The notes beneath the pieces were generated by a model that did no database searches, was not told where the DNA came from, and saw only the letters and a program-made list of their open reading frames with translations. The position numbers were made by a program, and so were the translations under genes. Positions 23,521-32,944 of a DNA stretch of 64,000 nucleotides are shown here, piece by piece (the first letter of the stretch is position 1; each line of letters starts with the position of its first letter). Source of the stretch: Aedes albopictus (taxonomy: Eukaryota; Arthropoda; Insecta; Diptera; Culicidae). Location of the stretch: positions 331,620,421 to 331,684,420 of the forward strand of contig NC_085138.1 of the NCBI RefSeq assembly GCF_035046485.1, read 5' to 3'.

Positions 23521-23788
23521 AGTTAGGGATTTCTTTGTTATGAATCACTTTTTAAAAACTACACTTCTACACAATTTATTGTACGTACTTTACTTAACGA
23601 CTACCTACACGGAATTCTGGATCAAGAAAGAGAGCGAACCACGCTGCTGGTTCGCTTTTATGAACTAAACGTGCTTACCTAGCGCATTCCATGCGCCCTA
23701 TCACCTGACTGCCGTGCCGCATGGCGCATGCGCCGTGGTTCGCGCCAACGGCTCCTATTGGCTGATTCACCTAGCAGGATTTCCTAAC
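23521..23788 (-). repeat. 3' LTR of the provirus
   Basis: 268 bp, bounded by AGTTAGG and CCTAAC on the plus strand. It appears identical base for base to 30023-30290. On the minus strand it carries a CCAAT box (23755-23762 region), a CATAAAAG TATA-like box (about 23655-23663), a 12-bp palindrome GGCGCATGCGCC, and AATAAA (complement 23575-23580). AGTTA..TAACT-type LTR ends are typical of errantiviruses. Confidence 0.95.
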
Positions 23789-23800
23789 GGCTCCCCGTCT
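23789..23800 (-). other. Probable polypurine tract
   Basis: The minus-strand sequence agacggggagcc abuts the 3' LTR where the plus-strand primer of an LTR element should lie. It is short and imperfect. Confidence 0.5.
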
Positions 23801-23827
23801 GCTGGAAAGTCGTCCTCGGCTTTCAAA

Positions 23828-25435
23828 TTAAGGTTGTGGAATCAACTTGGGATACCTCGTGGAAGAAACCTCTGCGTTGACTTCTGATGCTGTGCTTCCT
23901 TCGGGCTGCTGTTTGGCGTGTGCAGATGGTGGAAATGCGGATGCATGAAATTTCTTCCAGGTGATGATCTTCAGGACCCCAATGATGATAACAATGATGA
24001 TGATGATCGTCAGCGTTGAGAATGTTCCGAAGGATAGCCACCCAAATAGATTGATTTTCCAGTGAATGTTGTCGGTTGTCAGATTGAGGTGTGCTATGTT
24101 GTCCCGATGCTCTAAGTGCTGCTCCTGTAAAAGCTCCAATGGGAGGCGATTTATGAATTTAACTGGAGTTACCTTTAGGCCTGTTGTTGGGATGAACGAC
24201 TGGGGCTGCACATCATAATTGCGGTTTGCATATTCCTCTTCGTCGAGCTTCAACGTACACTGTTGAAATTGTATGAGGAACGAGCCTTGTAGTTTACGTT
24301 CTTGAGCTGAACAGTTGGATGACATGAGGAGGTCTGCGGCATTAACTACGATGTTTGCGTCATCCACTCTTTTGATGAAATTTTTTCCATACGTTCGTTC
24401 TACGTTGCAATAGGCTGGTTTTCCGGTAATCAGCTGTTCGATACATTCCGTCATTGGTTCTATTTGCGAGCTGGAGCATATAAATAAATCCTTGGTTTTG
24501 GAACATGGAGTTTGTGAAAGATAGGGTTTCGGTCCGTCGAGATAGAAGTTTGCATGCAGTTGAATCTTCGTGTTATTCTGTACTACTGGTTCAATGAAGT
24601 TCAGTCTGTAGATAACGTTTTTGATCCTTGGGATTTTGAGGGTGTAAATAATCATGTCTTTGCTGTAGATTACATACACGCTGGCGATGTCCAATATACT
24701 GTCCATGTTGTTTTGTTCGAGGCCGTCATGGGAAAGAAATTGCCTCGCGGTTATTAGCTCACGAGAGCTGATGATGCGGCTGCTGGGAATGTTTCTCCTG
24801 GCTAGGGTGATTGCCTCTTCTATGATTTCTAGCTGATTAATTAGTTCATCTAGGTTGAAAATGATATTTATTGAGTCGAATCCATCTAACGTCTCCGTTG
24901 TAATGTTGTCCTGATATTTAATCAAAGAATTAAGTTTTTCTGTAATGTTTTTGAGTCTATCTTCGATTGCTATATTGATTCTAATCTGCCTGTCATTTTG
25001 ATCGATAAGGGCATTCGTTGTTGCGTTTATAATCTTCAAATCCTCCGCGTCTGGGCTTCCCGAAATATATTTCCATGCTTTTCCTAAAGTCTCCCAACGT
25101 CTATTCCTGTTCGCAGGCCTAACCCTTGATATGATGGAACGCAATCTATGAAGCTTAATTTTCAGAATATTACTTAGTGGTTTGTCTTTGTTGATAGCAT
25201 TCTGCGCCACGTCGTCAATTTCTGCAATGTAGTTTGCTAGTTGTCCTAAGTTTATGGGATGAACTATTCGTAGATAATTGTTGCTCAGTCTGGCTTCTCC
25301 TAGAGGTATGATGGCTATAGGGTTACGGTCTAGGTCGTGTACTCGTATGTCGGTCCAAGTCGTTTGTATCAAGATACATAATCTGAAATCAAAGAGAGAG
25401 AGTGAGCTCTCATAATTACGGTGGTTTTTTGACAT
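23828..25435 (-). CDS. Envelope protein of an errantivirus-like provirus (535 aa)
   Basis: A full-length Env frame lies between pol and the 3' LTR, overlapping the end of pol by 20 bases. It should make the membrane glycoprotein that in this family resembles baculovirus-type fusion proteins. Visible features: a weak N-terminal hydrophobic stretch (about 13-26); a furin-type site RNRR at about 110-113 followed by LGKAWKYISGSPDAED, a block typical of insect errantiviral Env; several Cys residues in the ectodomain (PCSKTKDLFICSSS, MTECIEQL); a strong transmembrane helix at about 470-492 (TLTIIIIIVIIIGVL); and a cytoplasmic tail of about 40 residues. No internal stop. Related elements express Env from a spliced mRNA, and the weak signal peptide may mean the true N terminus is supplied by splicing. 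Not tested here. Confidence 0.9.
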   Translation of the reverse strand: MSKNHRNYESSLSLFDFRLCILIQTTWTDIRVHDLDRNPIAIIPLGEARLSNNYLRIVHPINLGQLANYIAEIDDVAQNAINKDKPLSNILKIKLHRLRSIISRVRPANRNRRWETLGKAWKYISGSPDAEDLKIINATTNALIDQNDRQIRINIAIEDRLKNITEKLNSLIKYQDNITTETLDGFDSINIIFNLDELINQLEIIEEAITLARRNIPSSRIISSRELITARQFLSHDGLEQNNMDSILDIASVYVIYSKDMIIYTLKIPRIKNVIYRLNFIEPVVQNNTKIQLHANFYLDGPKPYLSQTPCSKTKDLFICSSSQIEPMTECIEQLITGKPAYCNVERTYGKNFIKRVDDANIVVNAADLLMSSNCSAQERKLQGSFLIQFQQCTLKLDEEEYANRNYDVQPQSFIPTTGLKVTPVKFINRLPLELLQEQHLEHRDNIAHLNLTTDNIHWKINLFGWLSFGTFSTLTIIIIIVIIIGVLKIITWKKFHASAFPPSAHAKQQPEGSTASEVNAEVSSTRYPKLIPQP

Positions 25436-28400
25436 GTTTTTTATGTATTTTGATGTTCATTGTGTCCGTAATAGTCTTTTCGTTTTGTTCCTGAATTTCT
25501 ATTTTCCTGTATCTGTCGCGGTATGGTGACGGCTTAGCTTTTGTTTTAACTAAGACTTCCTGAGTCCTAATGTTCTCATACTCTTTGGATCCTATAACTT
25601 GCTTTGTGTTGTGTCTCCTAACTTCTTGAGCAATATTGTCCCTAGCCGTCATGATTATTCGTTGTTTTGTGAGATTTATGTCGTGTAAATCTAGAGAGGT
25701 CGCGTTCCCGAATATTATTTGGCGGGGAGTAAGCAGAGTTGCGGAATGTTTACTATCATTGTATATGGCAGTGATCAGAGAGAGTCCCTGATAGAGTGTA
25801 AGCTCATCAACTTTCTTCCTATTTGCCATGTACATTTCAAGTAACGTGTTATGGAACCTCTCTATTATGCCGTTACTGTTGCTACTACTAGCATAGTGAA
25901 TGGCAACACCGTGTGTTTCCAGGAATGTTCTAAAATCTTGACTTCTGAACGAGGTTGCCTGATCACATGTGATCAGTTTTGGAATGCCAAATGTCTTGAA
26001 ATACTCGGTGAGGGTTTCGGTCAATTCCTCTGACGTCTCGTTGGAAATTTTATAAATTTGAGCGAATTTGGAGAATGAGTCGACGAGTGTAAGAAATTTT
26101 TCACCCTCTTTCACATACACATCAATGAAGATGTTTTCGAGTGGTTTTTCGTACATCCGTCGTGATATCTCGATTTTAAACGGTTTTCGCTCGTATTTAG
26201 AAAATTTGCAATCTTCGCAAGCTTTCACAAGGTTTTTAATTTTAGTGATCATTCCGGGGAAGAACACTGACTTCTTGACTTCTTCGTATGTAGTCTTCCA
26301 ACTCCGATGGTTGAAACTGTGACATTTTTTGATAAAGTCAATTTGTTCTTTCTCGTAAATGATATCCGGAAGTCTCAGATTTGAGAAGTGGATTTTCATG
26401 CCAGGGTTGAAATTGCTTGCGATGATCCGTTTACAGGACAAGACAATGTCCACAGGGGCGAATATCCCATTATTGATGCCTGGGACCAAGCAGTCCTTCA
26501 GGATCTTCAAGAGATCCTCCTCGGTATATTCTTTCCGGTGGTATATGTGCCTCGTGTATCCTGGAAATATAGTGGCATTAATATAAGGGCTCTTCCTATT
26601 GTCATCACTGACCCTGAGGATAACCTGCAATTTGAATTGATTAATAATTTCTGGATCGTAAGCTGGGTGGATATCGAAAACTTCGTTTTCAAGAACAGTT
26701 TGAATGTTCAGTTCAACACGAGGGATCCTCGATAGGCCATCGGCTACGACGTTTTGTTTTCCCTGCTTGTAGATCAGTTTAAAATCGAATTGCTCTAAGT
26801 ACAGTCGCTGTCTGGTGACTCGACCGGTAGCGTCTGTAAGTTTCAGTTCCTTGGTCAATGGTTCGTGGTCAGTGTATATAATAAACGTCCTACCATACAA
26901 ATATGGGCGAAACGTTTTAGCAGCAAAGTATATAGCGAGTAGTTCTTTTGCCGTGGCGGAATATTTCTCTTCCGCTTTTGACAAAGTCCGAGAAAGATAA
27001 GCAATTGGCTTCTCTTTCCCTTCAATACTCTGTGACAACACTCCTCCGATGGCAACGTTGGAGGCATCTGTCGTCAATATAAAAGGTTGGTCGAAATCGG
27101 GATATGCTAACAAAAGTTCTGACGTCATTATCTTCTTTAATTCGTCAAACGCTTTTTTGTACGCATCGTCAATTTCCACTACCTTGGTTTTACCTCTGAG
27201 CTTGGAGGTCATAGGTTTTGCTATGTGAGCAAAACGAGGAATGAATCGCCTGTAATAGCTTATCGTTCCTAAGAATGATTTTAATTCTTTAGGGCTCTTT
27301 GGGAGAGGCCAGTTAACGATGGCTTCGACTTTCTTCGGGTTTGGTTTGACCCCTTCTGTAGTCACCAGGTGCCCGAGGAATTCGACTTCTTTTCGGAGAA
27401 ACTCCGATTTATCGCTTTGTACCTTAAGATTGGATTCTCGTAAGGTTTGAAGAACTTTCTTGATGTCTTGAAGATGTTCTTCCAATGAGCTCGAGAAAAT
27501 AATGATGTCGTCCATATAGACGAAACATCGAATATTCAGGTGTTTACGGAGGACTGAATCCATAAGGCGTTGAAATGTAGCGGGGGCATTTTTCAGCCCA
27601 AAGGGCATTCGAACGAATTCGAATTTACCTCCATCTACATTAAAGGCCGTTTTTGGAATATCGGCAGGATCGATCTCGATTTGGTGAAAACCGCTAGCGA
27701 GATCCAGCACCGTGAAGTATTGTGCTTTGCCAAGTCGGTCCAAAATTTCACTTATTTCCGGAATTGGATATCTATCAGCCGGAGTTTTTTCGTTCAACTT
27801 CCTGTAATCAATAACAATTCGGTACTTCCGTTGCCCAGAATTGTCCATCTTTTTGGGCACCACCCAAATGGGTGATGTCCAAGGCGAGCAAGATTCTCTA
27901 ACTATTCCTGTTTCCAGTAGTTTTTGAATCTGCTCTGCTACCACCTGTCGTAGGTGATAGGGATACTTGTATGTCTTCTGATGAATAGGGGCTTCATCAG
28001 AAGTAGTAATTTTGTGTTTCACTTGATGGGTAAATGTCAATTTTCTACCCTCTTGAAAAAATACATCCCTAAAAGGACGTAGAGTCTGAATCAAACGAGT
28101 TTTCTCTTCATTGTTCAGATGCTCGCTAGGGAAGTTAAGTTTTGGTGGTTTCTCGTTTGTCACTACGAAACCATCATTGCAAAATGGATCAATCCTTTGT
28201 GGGACTGATTGAGACCTGCTTGAAAGGTGAACCATGGCTCTGTTACCTTCAGCAGAATACAGACCAGGTTTCAGAGTAACTTGAGGAGAAAGATTTATCT
28301 CCTCATTAATCAAAAATGTACCGTTGCTTGTTGTACAAATAGGGGCGATAGAGTTCTCTTGAATGTGAAAGTTTACTGAGGAAGGGTAATATCTTGAGAA

Positions 28401-28778
28401 CTGGTACGATTTGTTTCCGATTACCAAATGATGGCGTTTAGTGTCCACTACCGCTTTCATTTTGGATAAATTTTCGTATCCAATAAGTCCATCAAAGAAC
28501 TTATGGAACTTAAAAACATAGTATGGCAATTTTTCTGGAAAACAATCAGAGAAAAGGTTCGCGTGAACCACTTTATCAATAAAAAATTTGCCATTTTTGT
28601 TCGTCACCATAGACGGGTTGGTGACTGTTTTCGCCTTTTTAACATGCTCTGGATTGATGTACGATTTGTTGGCTCCCGTATCAACTAAGAAATTTAGGGT
28701 TCCTTTCGTTGTTGGGAAGCGTACGTACGGAATGAAATTTACGTTTTGTTCTTCGGTCCCCTTGCAGTCTGAAAATTT
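25416..28778 (-). CDS. Pol polyprotein: protease, reverse transcriptase, RNase H, integrase
   Basis: The pol frame is -1 relative to gag and is open from the predicted slip site at 28778-28772 to 25416 (about 1,120 codons); ATG 28610 is just its first internal Met. Domains in order: retropepsin-like protease with LVDTGAN (DTG at about 28673-28684); reverse transcriptase with FRMPFGLKNAP-like context and YMDD (FVYMDDIIIF, about 27507-27518); Ty3-type RNase H with TDASNVAIGGVLSQ and YTDHEPL; integrase with an HHCC zinc site (H..H then CEDC) and a catalytic core with FIDVY, TCDQATSF and GIIERFHNT, giving the D, D and E. All key residues are present and there is no stop or frameshift beyond the gag junction. 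The RT/integrase layout is Ty3/gypsy; with env it fits the errantivirus group. Confidence 0.95.
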   Translation of the reverse strand, partial: KFSDCKGTEEQNVNFIPYVRFPTTKGTLNFLVDTGANKSYINPEHVKKAKTVTNPSMVTNKNGKFFIDKVVHANLFSDCFPEKLPYYVFKFHKFFDGLIGYENLSKMKAVVDTKRHHLVIGNKSYQFSRYYPSSVNFHIQENSIAPICTTSNGTFLINEEINLSPQVTLKPGLYSAEGNRAMVHLSSRSQSVPQRIDPFCNDGFVVTNEKPPKLNFPSEHLNNEEKTRLIQTLRPFRDVFFQEGRKLTFTHQVKHKITTSDEAPIHQKTYKYPYHLRQVVAEQIQKLLETGIVRESCSPWTSPIWVVPKKMDNSGQRKYRIVIDYRKLNEKTPADRYPIPEISEILDRLGKAQYFTVLDLASGFHQIEIDPADIPKTAFNVDGGKFEFVRMPFGLKNAPATFQRLMDSVLRKHLNIRCFVYMDDIIIFSSSLEEHLQDIKKVLQTLRESNLKVQSDKSEFLRKEVEFLGHLVTTEGVKPNPKKVEAIVNWPLPKSPKELKSFLGTISYYRRFIPRFAHIAKPMTSKLRGKTKVVEIDDAYKKAFDELKKIMTSELLLAYPDFDQPFILTTDASNVAIGGVLSQSIEGKEKPIAYLSRTLSKAEEKYSATAKELLAIYFAAKTFRPYLYGRTFIIYTDHEPLTKELKLTDATGRVTRQRLYLEQFDFKLIYKQGKQNVVADGLSRIPRVELNIQTVLENEVFDIHPAYDPEIINQFKLQVILRVSDDNRKSPYINATIFPGYTRHIYHRKEYTEEDLLKILKDCLVPGINNGIFAPVDIVLSCKRIIASNFNPGMKIHFSNLRLPDIIYEKEQIDFIKKCHSFNHRSWKTTYEEVKKSVFFPGMITKIKNLVKACEDCKFSKYERKPFKIEISRRMYEKPLENIFIDVYVKEGEKFLTLVDSFSKFAQIYKISNETSEELTETLTEYFKTFGIPKLITCDQATSFRSQDFRTFLETHGVAIHYASSSNSNGIIERFHNTLLEMYMANRKKVDELTLYQGLSLITAIYNDSKHSATLLTPRQIIFGNATSLDLHDINLTKQRIIMTARDNIAQEVRRHNTKQVIGSKEYENIRTQEVLVKTKAKPSPYRDRYRKIEIQEQNEKTITDTMNIKIHKKHVKKPP

Positions 28779-29767
28779 AGTTCCTCGTCAGAATAATCAA
28801 GGTCATCATTCTCCGTAGGAACTTCTACCGGAGGCTCTGGTTCATTTACCTCCTCCACCTCGTTATTGTGGGCCTCAGCACGTGGCTTTGGCTGGAAGGC
28901 AGGTTTTTTATACGCCGTATGTTTATTCGGATTAGGTTGCGAGGTGTTGGGTTGCACATGTTGCTGACTGCTCGAGTTTGCACCATGTGGCTTAAATGAT
29001 TTATGTTTGCCCATATAAGTTTGGTTGGAATATTGGGGCTTGATACGCGTCTCCGCATTTTGGTTGAGCAATACCGCTTGGTATGCTTCCTCTAAATTTC
29101 GCGGTTTCGAGTTCCTGATAATGGAGCCCAATGGTTCCTGGATGTTATCCAGGTATTTTGTCACCGTGATAATTTCAATTATCTCGAGGCCGGTGAGCGG
29201 TTTTGATTGAAGGTTTGCTTTCAATCTGATGCTTGTTTCCTTCATCTCATTAAAGAATCGGAGGTGTGTTCTATCGGCTTTCCGCAAGCGGAATAGAGTC
29301 GATAGGTTTGTGGTGAAGTCTTGCTCGTCACCATAATGTTCAACGAGTATCTTTTTTATACCGTCGATTGTGCTGGGGTTGCCACTAGCACACAGAAGTG
29401 TGCGTGCTTCCCCTTTGATTTTGTTTTTTATAGCCCTTAGGTAAAGGCTGGAAATGGAGTACCCCCCACTTTGATTCTTGACTTTAAAGTCATTATAGAG
29501 GTCATCGACCTCCTCGAGCCAAGCTGCGAGCTCTTTCTTATTGCCCGAGAATTCGGACAAGAATTTGAAGGGATCGGGGAGCTTGAACGCATCTCCGCCC
29601 TGTTTATTTCCGACCGCTATTTGGCCACGTAGTTCGGTCAATTCAGACCGAAGCTCGTCCAATTCAGAATCGCGATCGTTTTCGTTTTGTGTTGCGAGTT
29701 GCAACTTAAGCTCTTCGACCATAGTCTTGAGCTGCTCAATCTCTTCAGTTCGTGTCGCGGGAGCCAT
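28739..29767 (-). CDS. Gag structural protein
   Basis: The frame starts at ATG 29767 in a good context (aagATGGC); the longer frame to 29788 begins with TTG and is not preferred. About 342 residues. An N-terminal coiled coil (EEIEQLKTMVEELKLQL, then LDELRSELTELRGQI) precedes a capsid-like helical region (FLSEFSGNKKELAAWLEEVD, LFRLRKADRTHLRFFNEM). The C-terminal part is rich in Asn, Gln, Pro and acidic residues. No CCHC zinc knuckle is present, as is known for gypsy-like errantiviruses. The stop TAA at 28741-28739 lies downstream of a slip sequence that would feed ribosomes into pol. Confidence 0.9.
   Translation of the reverse strand: MAPATRTEEIEQLKTMVEELKLQLATQNENDRDSELDELRSELTELRGQIAVGNKQGGDAFKLPDPFKFLSEFSGNKKELAAWLEEVDDLYNDFKVKNQSGGYSISSLYLRAIKNKIKGEARTLLCASGNPSTIDGIKKILVEHYGDEQDFTTNLSTLFRLRKADRTHLRFFNEMKETSIRLKANLQSKPLTGLEIIEIITVTKYLDNIQEPLGSIIRNSKPRNLEEAYQAVLLNQNAETRIKPQYSNQTYMGKHKSFKPHGANSSSQQHVQPNTSQPNPNKHTAYKKPAFQPKPRAEAHNNEVEEVNEPEPPVEVPTENDDLDYSDEELNFQTARGPKNKT
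28772..28778 (-). promoter_or_regulatory. Predicted -1 ribosomal frameshift heptamer A AAT TTT
   Basis: On the minus strand, in the gag frame, the sequence reads A AAT TTT, matching the X XXY YYZ slip pattern. Slipping here by -1 enters the pol frame, which is open from this point through the protease. The gag stop lies about 30 bases downstream. No RNA structure was modelled. Confidence 0.6.
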
Positions 29768-30005
29768 CTTATACACTGAAGCGCGCAATAATCACCGCAC
29801 TAAATTCACACAATCACTTGTAAAAGAAGTAGAAAGTAGGGTAGAACTTACGTGATGATGAAGATCATCCGTGGGTTGCGATCTGGCGGATATCGTTCGT
29901 CGTCCGTTTGCCTTCTGCGTTGAGTGGTTCCTTCTGCGGTCCGACCTCTGCGTTGATGCTGGAGCTGTCGTCGATATCTCTTTTCTACACACCAATCACT
30001 CGCGT
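29768..30005 (-). other. 5' leader of the provirus
   Basis: The untranslated region between primer-binding site and gag start. It holds no long frame on the minus strand. It would contain any packaging signal and the env splice donor, neither of which I can place. Confidence 0.6.
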
Positions 30006-30023
30006 ATCCCACTTCTGACACCA
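30006..30023 (-). other. Primer-binding site, tRNA-Leu type
   Basis: Minus strand TGGTGTCAGAAGTGGGAT directly follows the 5' LTR and overlaps its last base. It is complementary to an ATCCCACTTCTGACA-CCA end, which I recall as the 3' end of an insect tRNA-Leu. Confidence 0.8.
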
Positions 30024-30290
30024 GTTAGGGATTTCTTTGTTATGAATCACTTTTTAAAAACTACACTTCTACACAATTTATTGTACGTACTTTACTTAAC
30101 GACTACCTACACGGAATTCTGGATCAAGAAAGAGAGCGAACCACGCTGCTGGTTCGCTTTTATGAACTAAACGTGCTTACCTAGCGCATTCCATGCGCCC
30201 TATCACCTGACTGCCGTGCCGCATGGCGCATGCGCCGTGGTTCGCGCCAACGGCTCCTATTGGCTGATTCACCTAGCAGGATTTCCTAAC
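30023..30290 (-). repeat. 5' LTR of the provirus
   Basis: 268 bp, apparently identical to the copy at 23521-23788. As the upstream LTR it supplies the promoter: CCAAT and CATAAAAG boxes on the minus strand. It is followed by the GCTT duplication at 30291-30294. Confidence 0.95.
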
Positions 30291-30294
30291 GCTT

Positions 30295-30965
30295 TTTACC
30301 TAGATTTTCTACATTTTTTTCTTGTTCTAAAAAGTTGTTAGGCAAACAAAAAAAACGCAATTTTGCTGAACATTGCGACATTCTATCTCGTTAAATTAAG
30401 AAGTTGTTAAATAGTTTCAATATTTCATAATTGTTTGTTTGTTTACCATAACACATAAAGGATACACTTGCATACAAAAGTTTAAACCATTTTAATATAG
30501 TAGAAATATAGTTGTTTCATTATTCGCAACGTTTCTCTGCGCCATTTTGTCCAAAGTTACCCTATAAAAATCAGAAAGTTGTTAATAACTTTGTTGAAGA
30601 CGCAAAAAATGTAAAAAAATCCCATTAAAAAGTTATGACGAAATACATGATTTCCAGGGGTCATGCACATACAACGCAATATATCTCGTAAAGTATGAAA
30701 TACAGCTTTATGACGTCTTTGACAAAGTTGTTTAAAATTGCATTTTGCGCCACTTTGCCGATAACATCAAACGTCTATCTGCATTTTTTGAAAAAAAAAA
30801 TATTTTTTTCATCTCACTTATAGGTGAATTGATCAACCAACTCTTCATGTCACAAGATGCGCCTTGTCTTATGTAGAAACTTCTCCGAAGAAACAATACC
30901 TCAAAAATCAACGGTTGAAACGTTATCAAAAAAGCGTACGAAATCGGCAAAATAAAACACTGTGT
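30295..30965. mobile_element. Right arm of the large foldback element
   Basis: Inverted partner of 22557-23516, about 290 bp shorter than the left arm. 'ggggtcatgcacatacaac' and 'aaaataaaacactgtg' mark the shared parts. Confidence 0.75.
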
Positions 30966-31310
30966 AATGGAAGAGAAGGGGGTGTTCAAACATGACGATT
31001 TTCGCGTTGCGTTCTAAATGAATGCTAGTTTTGTTTTATGGCTTTTGGCTCTTGTGGAAATATTACAAAAATGATCAATTTATTTTGCGTCAATACTAAA
31101 AATCCAACAAATTTTGAAATTATTTTGTTACAAAAAATGTAGCAAATACTATAATAAATGTGTTACGAAATTATGTTATAGGCAATTATTTTAATATGCA
31201 TAATGTAACAAATGCTGTTATATATCTGTTTGAATAAATAATACAAGTTTTGTTATAGTTTTGTTTTTAAAATAATTACAAATTTTTGTTACAATTTTGT
31301 TATGTTTATT
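30966..31310. repeat. AT-rich GTTATAATTTTGTTA tract
   Basis: Recurring 'tttgttacaa' and 'tgttata' variants resemble, inverted, those at 21101-21380. This may be the far end of an outer element. Confidence 0.45.
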
Positions 31311-32740
31311 CCGGAGAATGGAAATAAATTTGATACGACCTCCCCGACTGAGGTTTCCCCGACGATGCTAAGCCAAGGTGGGCGTTATATTCTGATAACG
31401 CTTATCACCACGGTTTCAGAGCAGTGAACAAACATCATTCCTCTCATTCGGGATTATTTCCCACGCTTGAAGGAGTTCAGACGTGGAGCTCTGGGAACAG
31501 ATGCCTCCAGGGATCAAACTATTAATTCCACGAGTTTATATCATTAATCCGGAAGAGCTTACATGCGCGCACAAACAACCAACCAGGCGATTGAACTTTT
31601 CTCGTAACTTCAATGGAATTACAGTGCCAGCCCGGCATCCTTTAGCAACCCGAAGGGCAACTTTACCAATAATTTTACGAATTTCAACCGAACCATCCAG
31701 AAGGGGTGGACCTGGCGAGGATAATTTAATGAAACCGAATCCGGGCGCTCAGCAAATTGAATTGTACTCTTTTCGACACCTTCCTTCGGCAAATACCTAT
31801 GCCAAATTCCTCCGCTGCACTGCGTGGAAGGCCAGCTGGAGCGGATAGATTATCCGAGGTTGACCTCGCTGTACCCACCGTAGAGGAAGGAATATTTGAA
31901 TAGAAATCCAATATTGGACGAATGATTTTGGTCGTTCGATTCCGAAATTGGTTGTCGGTACACATTGGAAAACTATTCCAACAATCGTTACTTTGTGTCA
32001 CTAAGCAATGCTAGGGTGCGAGCATGGCTTTCGAGGGCTTTTGCTAGGTACCTACGAAAACAGTTTCACGTGGCGATTTAGGGTAGAATAATATTTTACA
32101 TACAATGATTGCAATTAAAATCAGTTTGGTGTACAAACTAGTATCAAAAGATGTGCAACAAGCTATGTAATTTTAAAATTGAAACAATGTTTGTTTGGTA
32201 TGCAACAGGCATTCCTCGTATGGAATCAACATCAGCATAAATAGTGTCCACGGGATACACTCTAATGGCAGCATTCACTGCAATTAATCCGGAATGTTTG
32301 GAATGATTTGTCATTGTTGGTTGCAGCGCTACACGTGTATTTGTACACCTTTATTGTATTCAGCAATAAATGCGCATAGTTTATTGAATGAACATTTTTG
32401 AAATGCAACACAAGTTAGCACTAGCTTCAAAAAAACATGCTTTCAAGATTGTAGAAAGCAAGGATTCTTAAATGCAGCGACATAATTAGGAATTTTAAGG
32501 GATTACCTTGCGGAGATCAAAATATCACTCAGGTGTTCCAAATGTACTGTTAAAAATGTTAGCCTCTTGGAATGTTAAGCTTTTTTCTCAAAAAAAATCC
32601 CAGTAGTGTTACATTTTAACATGTTCCTAAAATGTATTTTTTTGTGAATTTCATGGAATATTTGCAGAACTTACAAGTAAAAACATCGTGGTGAAACCAA
32701 GTTTCCGATAGAATAATGCAGTTATCTCCAACAAGTCACA
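31311..32740. other. Unassigned island
   Basis: No phrase repeat and no obvious termini. The 31311-32000 part is less AT-rich and has frames of 121 (+) and 91 (-) codons that overlap each other and show no recognisable domain or splice pattern. 32000-32740 is AT-rich and featureless. Confidence 0.4.
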
Positions 32741-32744
32741 AACG

Positions 32745-32876
32745 AGTATTGACAGCGCAGGTTTTTGGTTGTACAGGAGGTACATTCATGTAATTTTAAC
32801 TCAAAGGCAGAATTACTTGAAAATTACTCGTGTCCAACCAAAAACTTGCGCTGTCGACACTCCTTAGTGGTTTGTG
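32745..32876. repeat. Short inverted repeat, possible MITE
   Basis: 'cacaaacgagtattgacagc' near 32746 pairs inverted with 'gctgtcgacactccttagtg' near 32852, and 'gcgcaggtttttggttg' pairs with 'caaccaaaaacttgcgc'. About 130 bp in total. Confidence 0.6.
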
Positions 32877-32944
32877 TGCTGCTTGGCATTTGATTGAAAT
32901 ACTTGCATGACATTCTTTCGGATTTCACACAGCAATCTCAGCTA

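Noticed and set aside
29768..29788. Gag start at 29788
   Set aside because: The codon there is TTG; the first ATG in frame is at 29767 with a better context.
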